Below are positions 7,622 to 14,839 of a stretch of 64,000 nt of DNA, piece after piece. Position 1 is the first letter of the stretch, and each line of letters opens with the position of its first letter. The notes beneath the pieces were generated by a model. That model was not told the DNA's origin, ran no database searches, and saw nothing but the letters and a program-made list of their open reading frames with translations. A program made the position numbers and the translations under genes. The stretch lies in the NCBI RefSeq assembly GCF_910592395.1, contig NC_088326.1, forward strand, positions 4,965,001 to 5,029,000. Reading direction: 5' to 3'. This DNA comes from Lineus longissimus. Lineage: Eukaryota > Nemertea > Pilidiophora > Heteronemertea > Lineidae.

Positions 7622-8944
7622 TTATTGCATCTTAACACTAGCTCGAGCTGTGCTCTCAGGACGAAGTCCGGCTCGAGCTGTGCTCTCAGGACGAAGTCCG
7701 GCTCGAGCTATGCTCTCAGGACGAAGTCCGGCTCGAGCTGTGCTCTCAGGACGAAGTCCGGCTGGTGTAAACTTAATATTACTGATGCAGTTAATGTCTC
7801 GACCTGCACTGGCACTCAGTAAAACGTCAAACTGCTTGTCAATATCCTGGTCATATTCCTTCTCAACCTTGTAATTCTGGAAGAAAATACTTTGAGTGAA
7901 ATCATACCATAATATCTCCAAATCATTTACTCGCTCCTTGTTGGTTAAAAAAGGTGTAAATATTACATAATCAATTTTCAGCGTTTTAAAGGCTTGGTGT
8001 AAAAATACCTTGTAGTTAATGGTGACCTTCACACCACAGTAATGCAGAAATCTAAGGAAAGCATAGTACACTAGTCTAAGGTCAGTGATATTCTCATCGG
8101 TTAATTGCGGTTTACCAATTGCCCTGTTAATAAATTCAATGGCAAGAAACCAATCATATTCCTCACAGTGAAATTTAAAAAGCATGGCTTCACCATGTAA
8201 CCCTTGGTTACAAAACTTAGAGGGGAGAGTGTTAATACCCATTTTTAGGGCTGACTGAAGAGTATTTTCATATCTCTGCTTACTAAGACATTTTCTGTGA
8301 CTTGAAAAGTAGCAATGTAAATACCCTTCTACAAAGTCCTTTAAATACTTAACTGCCGATTCGGACAGCCGACTCCATCCAAGTTTCCTTAGAATACTGT
8401 CAAAGTAACGTGTCTTGTTGTCAATATTGATCTCAAGAGTTTTAAAATCATCGTCGTAAGTAGTCGAATTGCAATTGGTGCAGAATTGATACTTCACAGT
8501 TTTAGCTGCGTACCTTGCTGAATTCAAGTTTTTTTGATACTCAAAAAGTGTCCACCTTTTACAATTACGGCAGAATTGAGCATTAGTGTTGGTACTGACG
8601 TCATATTCTTTCATTCTTGGCAGGACTACTTTGATTGTCTCAGTCGGACTTCGTCCTGAGAGCTCTGCTCGAGTCGAGCTTTGCTCTCGGGACTTTGTCC
8701 TAGTCAGACTTCGTCTTGAGAGCATAGCTCGAGTAGGCTTATCAAATTTCCCACTGTCATAATTCTTGCTGACATTTTCTTCACTAAAATTTCTAGTCGG
8801 ACGCAGTCCTGAGAGCATAGCTCGATCCATAACCCTAGGACGAATGTATCCTTTAAGATTCTCATTGTTCCACTCGAGCTCTGCTCTCAGGACGAAGTCC
8901 GACTCACTAGAATAATAATCTTTTAATGAGATGTATTTATTCAT
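7622..8944 (-). CDS. zinc-ribbon conserved element protein carrying many repeat insertions
   Basis: A 440-residue protein. Palindromic units are translated at about 14-24, 40-50, 70-101 and, as four tandem copies, at the C terminus (GLRPESTARA repeated). Between them lies the conserved protein: a four-Cys zinc ribbon (C125, C128, C155, C158; CRNCKRW and FCTNCNS), then HCEEYDWFLAIEFINRAIG, LRFLHYCGVKV and LWYDFTQSIFFQNY blocks. Homologues are at 12279-12781 (tail only), 31638-32733 and 61784-62759. All relatives carry a downstream Q/N-rich gene, so this pair is a stable unit. I recognise no enzyme motif. The zinc ribbon suggests nucleic-acid or protein binding; a transcription or replication role would be a guess. 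Confidence 0.75.
   Translation of the reverse strand: MNKYISLKDYYSSESDFVLRAELEWNNENLKGYIRPRVMDRAMLSGLRPTRNFSEENVSKNYDSGKFDKPTRAMLSRRSLTRTKSREQSSTRAELSGRSPTETIKVVLPRMKEYDVSTNTNAQFCRNCKRWTLFEYQKNLNSARYAAKTVKYQFCTNCNSTTYDDDFKTLEINIDNKTRYFDSILRKLGWSRLSESAVKYLKDFVEGYLHCYFSSHRKCLSKQRYENTLQSALKMGINTLPSKFCNQGLHGEAMLFKFHCEEYDWFLAIEFINRAIGKPQLTDENITDLRLVYYAFLRFLHYCGVKVTINYKVFLHQAFKTLKIDYVIFTPFLTNKERVNDLEILWYDFTQSIFFQNYKVEKEYDQDIDKQFDVLLSASAGRDINCISNIKFTPAGLRPESTARAGLRPESIARAGLRPESTARAGLRPESTARASVKMQ
7641..7760. repeat. four perfect tandem 30-bp palindromic units (cluster J)
   Basis: Four head-to-tail units start at 7641, 7671, 7701 and 7731. They differ from each other at only one loop base (TGT versus TAT). 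The 30-bp period equals ten codons and encodes the C terminus of the zinc-ribbon protein. The near identity shows recent tandem growth. Confidence 0.95.
8646..8730. repeat. palindromic repeat cluster K
   Basis: Three units in alternating orientation lie inside the zinc-ribbon gene. The hairpin at 8706-8716 is AGACTTCGTCT, a compensated stem. The middle unit reads in a frame where the usual spacer gives TGA; it has CGA instead. Translation includes RAMLSRRSLTRTKSREQSST. Confidence 0.9.
8799..8823. repeat. palindromic repeat L
   Basis: One reversed unit with loop GCA in the first hairpin (GGACGCAGTCC, TGA, GAGCATAGCTC). It is in frame in the zinc-ribbon gene as DRAMLSGLRPT. Confidence 0.9.
8876..8900. 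repeat. palindromic repeat M
   Basis: One forward unit (GAGCTCTGCTC, TCA, GGACGAAGTCC), read on the minus strand as SDFVLRAELE. The TCT loop avoids the TAG that a TAT loop would create in this frame. Confidence 0.9.
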
Positions 8945-8992
8945 ATTTACATAATAATTATTTTTTTAAACATTGTTTTGATAGAAGGTCAC

Positions 8993-10606
8993 CTAAGACC
9001 TTTTACGGGATTTTACTGTTTTACGTGATTTTAAGGCTTTAACACCCCCAATTAAACCATAAATTATGGAGCTCACAATAGCAATAACTGCTATGATCAG
9101 ATGTTCAGCTAGAAAGCCAACAACTGCACCAATTGTTTTCAGGAGAAATGATACGATAGAACCGATGATTCCCGGTAAAGCCGCAGCTGATTTCTTGGCT
9201 AGTTCTTTTAGCCATTCAGCAAACTTCTTGAGACCTTCTTTTACTTTATCTGGTATTGATGGTTTTGGTCCTGGTTCTGGTGTAGGTCCTGGAGTTGGGT
9301 CTGGTCCTGGAGTTGGGTCTGGTCCTGGAGTTGGTTTTACAGATTTAGTGGCACCACTTAAAGCACTACTGATACTAAGACCTAGAGTTGTAAGTGTCAT
9401 TACAACAGCTGTTATTATGGCGCTAATGGTTACACCATACGTCTTAAAAAGTAACTTTATTCTGTCCTTTAGAGGAATAGTTGAATCTGGTTTCTTTAGA
9501 ACATCAACAATTAAACGTTTAATTCTTCTAGTTTGTGACTCCCTGTCATTGTCTAACCTCCATACCTTTGACTGTTCCTCATGCAATTTGTCATTTAGTT
9601 CATCTATTTGCTTTTTCAACTCCACCGTGTCTTTAGAATCTTCTTCTACAGACTTTACATAGTCTCTTGTTAAATTATGAAGTTGATTTTCTAGTTCTTG
9701 TATTTGCATGTCCTTATCCCTCTTTACTGCAGCTAGTTTATCACCAGCCTGTTTTAACCCTCTAAGTTCTCTCAAGGCATATTCAGTAAAACCCAGTGAT
9801 TTAAGTTCATCATCATTAGAATCTATCAGTTTATCTATTGGTTTGTTTGAACTGTTTACCTCATTAATTACTGCCTGTGTTTCAGGGGTTACTAATGTAG
9901 GTTCCCTTACTGGTGGGTCAGGTGCAATCATACCTCTAATCATGTCAACAAATCTAGTACCAAACTTAGTCTTTAATGTGCCTTCAGTATAGAAGATTCC
10001 ATTATCCTTAGTTAAAGGAATTAACTTTATCTTTTCTCCATTTTTATCAGAATATTCAAATAAATTTTTGTTTCCTCGTTTATCTTTTATCAAATCAAAT
10101 TCAGAATTTCTCGGATTGTAATAAAGTTTGTTTCCATTGTAACTAATGTGTGGTGAAAGATTACTCAATTTTTTCTTGTCATAATTCCAGATTGATCCTC
10201 CCAATGCTTTATCAAGTTTATCCTCTATTGTATCGTAACTTAACTCCTTTTCCATCAATTCAGGGACAATACCTCTTACTCTTTCTGGTGTACTGAATGA
10301 AGTTTCATCAGTAAGATTTTCACCTCCTGTGTTGTATGTTGTGCCGTCATCTTGAAAAGTTCTATTGGTTTCACCTGTATTAGGATCTATCTCATCCATT
10401 TGGATATATTCACCTCCTGTGTTGTATGTTGTGCCGTCATCTTGAAAAGTTCTATTGGTTTCACCTGTGTTGTATCTTGCGTGATAATATTGATTAATTA
10501 AATCATTCTTTCTCATTTCTAGAATTTGTTCAAAAGTTCCTGATGATGATGATGATGATTGTGAATCGTAATCATCCATTTCATAATTTTCACCTCCTTC
10601 AGCCAT
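8993..10606 (-). CDS. coiled-coil, proline-rich, membrane-type conserved element protein
   Basis: A 537-residue protein. The N terminus is acidic with a Ser run (16-22) and two copies of NTGETNRTFQDDGTTYNTGGE 30 residues apart. The middle part has a conserved block (LSPHISYNGNKLYYNPRNSE, then FGTRFVDMIRGMI). Residues about 285-365 are a coiled coil. A first hydrophobic helix lies at about 385-410, followed by a PGPDPTPGPDPTPGP hinge. The C terminus has the block VKEGLKKFAEWLKELAKKSA, a second long hydrophobic region and a basic tail. Copy 3 has the same gene split in two (43175-43730 and 57515-57762). I recall related proteins beside Polinton polymerases in other invertebrates. It is probably a membrane or virion-associated protein; the function is not known. 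Confidence 0.7.
   Translation of the reverse strand: MAEGGENYEMDDYDSQSSSSSSGTFEQILEMRKNDLINQYYHARYNTGETNRTFQDDGTTYNTGGEYIQMDEIDPNTGETNRTFQDDGTTYNTGGENLTDETSFSTPERVRGIVPELMEKELSYDTIEDKLDKALGGSIWNYDKKKLSNLSPHISYNGNKLYYNPRNSEFDLIKDKRGNKNLFEYSDKNGEKIKLIPLTKDNGIFYTEGTLKTKFGTRFVDMIRGMIAPDPPVREPTLVTPETQAVINEVNSSNKPIDKLIDSNDDELKSLGFTEYALRELRGLKQAGDKLAAVKRDKDMQIQELENQLHNLTRDYVKSVEEDSKDTVELKKQIDELNDKLHEEQSKVWRLDNDRESQTRRIKRLIVDVLKKPDSTIPLKDRIKLLFKTYGVTISAIITAVVMTLTTLGLSISSALSGATKSVKPTPGPDPTPGPDPTPGPTPEPGPKPSIPDKVKEGLKKFAEWLKELAKKSAAALPGIIGSIVSFLLKTIGAVVGFLAEHLIIAVIAIVSSIIYGLIGGVKALKSRKTVKSRKRS
10321..10469. repeat. 90-bp-period direct repeat in the coiled-coil gene
   Basis: A segment of about 59 bp beginning CACCTCCTGTGTTGTATGTT at 10321 recurs at 10411. 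It encodes the duplicated NTGETNRTFQ segment near the N terminus. The copies are almost identical, so the duplication is recent. Confidence 0.85.
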
Positions 10607-10616
10607 AATTACTTAT

Positions 10617-12008
10617 TTATCTAACCATAAAAACAATCAATGTACCAACAACTGAGTAAAGCATGAATTTAATTGTTTCATGAGTATCATCCTCCTTCTC
10701 AACTTTGGTGTCAAGTTTAGTAGTAGTAGGAGTATTCTTTGAGGTTTCAGTTGTTTTTGGTGTATCAACATTACTCTTTGGTTTATGACTGGTCTCGAGC
10801 TTTGCTCTCGGGACTTTGTCCGTCTTGACAGTACCAACGCTACTCTTAACTCTTATTTTCTTAGAGCTATTTCCTTCCATCAGTGGTGGTGGTAAGGTCT
10901 TTTTGTGGTTAATGTCATTCTTACCGGGTTTAGCATTTTTTGGCGCTATTAAAATGTTATTATTGTAGTTATCCAGCTTACCAATAACGAGTACCATATT
11001 TGATCCTATGACATACAATCCTGGTGATATTACATAATCTAGTCTTGTATGAGTGTCACTCACTGCTTTTTGGTATCTTTGAATTGAAGTGGGAATATCA
11101 GGATGTTGATTAATCGAATCCTTTAATAGTTTGTTAAATTCCTTCTGTGCATCCAATTCTGTACCCGGTACTCCAATTATTGGTGTTCTGGTCAACGCCT
11201 GAGCACCCAGAATACAGTAAACATATGTTCTTATTGTGTCATTCAACCTCTCTATTCCAGGATTAGAGAAACCATTTGATTTAAATATCATGAATTGTTG
11301 ATAGGTTTGACATTCATTTTGTGTAATTACATCAAATACATTCTTGTGTCTCCTGACATGATCCTTGATGAAAATATCTGGATATTTGAAATTAGCCATT
11401 CCAGCATCTCAGTCTTTACTGAACATCGGTGGCATTCTATTTTCATGAACTTGCATGAGGAAGAAATTGATTTTAGAATCATTGATGTAATATCCGGGAT
11501 CAGTTATGTTCGGGTTGTAATCCGGTACACTCCATGACCTCCAACCACCGTTATTTTCAAACACCGAGAAATCGTACTCGTCTTTTAAACCAAATTCACT
11601 CAATAACCCTCCTAGTTTCCTACGGTTAATGTTATTGTTTGTCTCATTAAAATCACTTTCACCTGGAATTGGTATCTCTAGATTCTTCATGATCTTCAAT
11701 ATTTGATAGTAAACATGAAACCTGTAAATTGACCTTAACAATGGGTCACTGTGATTCAAGTGATCGTCTATTGAAATACCACAACCTGTTGTAGCAAACC
11801 AAACAGCCATGTTAAATTGGTTCTGGTAAAACGATAATGGATTCTTTTCCAGTAGAAGACAGTTTTTCTTATTTTTCAGGCTCAAAAACCCAGGTGTTAT
11901 CTTAGTTTCTTGTAGTCTGAAGAAGTTATTAGTATTAACAGTTACTTCTAAATTAAAGAAGTCATAGGTGAATTTACTTTTATGTTGATTTGCTATTGGA
12001 TAATACAT
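10617..12008 (-). CDS. conserved probable structural protein, one in-frame TGA
   Basis: Two open frames (12008-11409 and 11399-10617) are in the same frame and separated by a single TGA at 11409-11411, giving 463 codons. The first part has FNMAVWFATTGCGIS and SIYRFHVYYQILKIM. The second part has GIERLNDTIRTYVYCILGAQ, TRTPIIG and GKLDNYNNNILIA. I recall these blocks together in uncharacterised proteins next to Polinton-like polymerases, so I treat this as one gene. A C-terminal hydrophobic helix (FMLYSVVGTLIVFMV) follows a Lys/Thr-rich linker that carries one palindromic unit. A capsid or minor virion role is likely from context but not shown by any motif. It is the last gene of copy 1 on this side. 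Confidence 0.6.
10797..10821. repeat. palindromic repeat N
   Basis: One unit (GAGCTTTGCTC, TCG, GGACTTTGTCC) in the linker of the structural-type gene, read as TDKVPRAKLE. The TTT loop keeps this frame free of the TAG that a TAT loop would give. Confidence 0.9.
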
Positions 12009-12150
12009 TTAATTTACTTGAATTTTTTCCTTGAATTTTGGATAATGAAGACAGTAAAAAGGCCATTTATTTTAATGGAATAACCCATTGAGCTCTAGTA
12101 TTCCCTCACCATTTCATTGCAACGCTTCACTGACCATTTCATGAATGATA

Positions 12151-12278
12151 GAATATATGTATTGTGGTGTCTGGTTCTTAGGGGTTTCTAAGCTATTTTG
12201 AGACAAAAAGGCCTGTAAGGGCTTTTGTTAAAATAGCTTAGAATTACCTAGATTCCTACCACCACAATACATATATTC
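12151..12278. mobile_element. 128-bp MITE-like inverted repeat at the copy 1/copy 2 junction
   Basis: The outer arms match (GAATATATGTATTGTGGTG at the left; its reverse complement at the right end). Inner arms also match (TTCTAAGCTATTTT versus AAAATAGCTTAGAA), so nearly the whole segment can fold into one hairpin. Homology of copy 2 to copy 3 begins immediately after it. No clear target duplication was found. The gap from 12009 to 12150 is AT-rich with nothing I recognise. Confidence 0.65.
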
Positions 12279-12781
12279 TTAAGTTAGTTTCAAATATTGA
12301 GTCAATGGTATTTCAATTTCACTGCGGAGAGTATGATTGGTATTTGGAGACAGAATTCATTAATCGTGCTATTGGTAAGACTTACTTAACTGATGAGAAT
12401 TTTAATGATCTAAGGTTAGTTTTCTTTGCTTTCATAAGATACCTACATTACTGTGGGGTTAAGGTCTCAATTAACTACAAACTGTTCTTACATCAAGCCT
12501 TTAAAATGATGGACATCGATTATGTTGTATTCAACCCTTTTTTAACATCCAAGGATAGAATTAGTGATTTGGATGATTTATGGTATGATTTCATTAAAAG
12601 TATTTTCTTCCAGAATTACAGGTCAGATAAGGAAGATGACGATAACTTAACTCTAGCTAGTGAACCCATACTTGCTGCTATGGTAGACAAAGAGTTATCA
12701 TTCATGGGTAGAACTAATACTATTCCATGTAACATAGAATGCCAACAACGTCTTAGAACTTCACTGTTAAAAGAATACTAA
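12279..12781 (+). pseudogene. zinc-ribbon gene of copy 2, C-terminal half only
   Basis: Encodes the C-terminal part (FHCGEYDWYLETEFINRAIG onward to SLLKEY), nearly identical to 62257-62759 of copy 3. The zinc-ribbon half is missing because homology starts abruptly at the MITE-like hairpin. There are no repeat units at its end, in contrast to copy 1, which has four. Confidence 0.75.
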
Positions 12782-12853
12782 AAAGATGTTGTTGTTTTTT
12801 TTAAAGTTAAAAAAGTTAAAAGAATAAGTAACATTATTTTTCTCTACAAATAA

Positions 12854-13632
12854 ATGGAGTGAAGTGTTATTGAGCAACAGATGAAACAGATCGGTGTTCT
12901 TAGTCAACCTCTTAGTTATCAACTAGGGCAAACCAGTGCTCAACTAGAGCAACAAAAACAACTAATTTTCAACTAGGTTCCAACAAGAATTTAACTACTC
13001 AAGATCTAGCTAACACTGGTAGTCAAGGTGTAGTTAATTCTAGTCAAGGTCTAGTTAATCATAGTTGTCAAGTAGGTTCAACTAGCCCTCAACTAGGTTC
13101 AACTAGCCCTCAACTAAATTCAAACTACTTGACTGAAAATGGTCTTAAAGCCAAACAAGACCTTGAGATTTTAGTTGCAACAGGTAAAAGTCAGGATGTC
13201 CTTCACAAACAACTAACATTTAATGACTTAGATGTTATGATGATGTTTTGATGTACGAAATAAACATATATATATATATGTCAGAGAAGGAAATCATTAA
13301 ATACCATAGACTCTACCATACGAAGATGTCTGCTAGACGATTCTTTAGGTAAGACAGCACTTAAGGCTTACACTGAATTAACAAAGTTGTTCCTACCTGT
13401 TGATGATGAGGAAGAACTTTACAATGATCTCAGAAACAATTATTTAGAAACTAATGAGTTGGACAAATGGTTAGGATGGGTAAGTCTGAGGATGGGGGCA
13501 CTAACTGCCCTTGCTTCAACTTCCCCCATTACATTAGGACACTGTCATGGGGAATCATCAATAAAGGTTAATGATGATAACATTGGCACAAATAGTGACA
13601 TAATTAATTCCAGTAAGATAAATGGAGATTGA
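12854..13632 (+). pseudogene. Q/N-rich gene of copy 2, broken
   Basis: Corresponds to 62832-63572 of copy 3 and 7570-6749 of copy 1. The low-complexity head and the NYLTENGLKAKQDLEILVAT block are present. Relative to copy 3 it has an extra segment of about 39 bp (about 13232-13272) with a TA run, and frame breaks. The last part (from 13387) is open and ends with the WLGWVSLRMGALTALAS hydrophobic block. Dense AACTAG motifs recur in the head. Confidence 0.7.
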
Positions 13633-14084
13633 CTCAAGTTACCAGTAATACAGATGATACTAAACCGATATCAACTAAGAAGGTTAGAACCGATAAACAA
13701 TTAGCATGGTCTGGAGAGTTGGGTAAAAGGTCTCAGGAATTTAAGAGAAATAAAAACGAAATGACAACATTCAAAGAACCTAAACCTAAACTAGAACCTG
13801 AACCTGAACCTGAAGAAGAGGTAAATAATATTACTAGTAATGAAGAAACATCTACTAGAAGTTCATTATCTCGTACAACCTACCTCTATGTAGGTGTGGG
13901 TGTAGTTATTTTGGTTAGTTTAATTTACTTCAGTTCTTTTGTTGAGAAAACTAATAAGAAACCTGTAGTTAAGGAACCTACTATGAATGAAACAAAGAAA
14001 CAAGATACTACTTCTTCTAATAAACAAGCTAAAAGTTCTAGTAATAGTACTTTTGTTAAACCATCTATTCCTTTAATGGAATGA
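13624..14084 (+). pseudogene. single-TM gene of copy 2, start frameshifted
   Basis: The body from 13629 is open to TGA at 14082-14084 (KQLAWSGELGKRSQEFKR, then a Pro/Glu repeat and a TM at about YLYVGVGVVILVSLIYF). The ATG at 13623-13625 is out of frame with the body by one base. Copy 3 has the same frameshift, so both descend from an already damaged copy unless a non-ATG start is used. It ends IPLME like copy 1. Confidence 0.7.
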
Positions 14085-14787
14085 TTTCCTCATAAGTTAT
14101 GACTTCATTATCACTTACGTTAATACAAGGATTTAACTCTATTAAGAATTCAAGAACAATAGGCATTCCTCTGAAATTAACAATTTTACTATCAGCTTCA
14201 TTATTTATTTCAAATTTGATATGATTAGTACATTTGTTAACTTCTTTAATACAGTTAAGTTCATACCTTTGAAGCTTAATCTGACCACCATCCTATACAG
14301 GTATGGAACAAAAAATATCTGAAGGTCTATAATTGTAGTGTTTTACTTTTATCAACCAGATTTGATTTTAATAAAAGATAAGAATTGTAAAAAAGAATAG
14401 GTCTGGTAGTGTAGTATTTTCCTTTATTTGTAAACTTTCCTTTTTTAAATCCCATCAACTTAATTAGCAATTTTTTTTTCATTTAATGAGAATTTGTTAT
14501 CCTCTGTAAGTTCAATTATTATGTAATTGTTGTTATCACAGTTTTTTTTAACATGTTTAATTTGTTTATTATTAATTTCGTTTTGAATTTTATTACAAAA
14601 CTCACTTAAACTAAAATGTTTATCAAAGAATTCATCATTTTCATACTCTGGTATGAAATCCGATGTCCACCAAGAGTTGTAAAAGGTTATTGTCTTTAAA
14701 GTAATGGATTTTATGTTTATTTTATTTTGGTAAGTAGTACTGAAATGATGCTTCCTCACAGTTCGATTCCTGTATTATGAAGTCCAT
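14065..14787 (-). pseudogene. IPLKE-ending gene of copy 2, decayed
   Basis: Starts MDFII and keeps the ITLKTITFYNSWW block and a Cys-Thr-Asn-His / VNFRG C-terminal block, ending EEIIPLKE-TAG at 14065-14067. Stops and shifts break the middle, and it is shorter than in copy 1. It overlaps the convergent TM gene by the same 20 bp as in copy 1, which confirms the arrangement is ancestral. Confidence 0.7.
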
Positions 14788-14839
14788 TGTATTCATCTGT
14801 ATTTAAAAAATTAAAAATACTTAACTCTAATCTACATCC

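Noticed and set aside
9066-9992. Long plus-strand open frames opposite the coiled-coil gene
   Set aside because: They mirror the Pro/Gly-rich and helical parts of the minus-strand gene, whose product is conserved in copy 3.
1309-12008. Idea that copy 1 uses a genetic code in which TGA is Trp, or is a mitochondrial linear plasmid
   Set aside because: TGA is also used as the conserved stop after IPLME; one internal stop is TAA; Trp positions also became TAG in relics; and integrase, ATPase and nested nuclear retroelements fit a nuclear Polinton.
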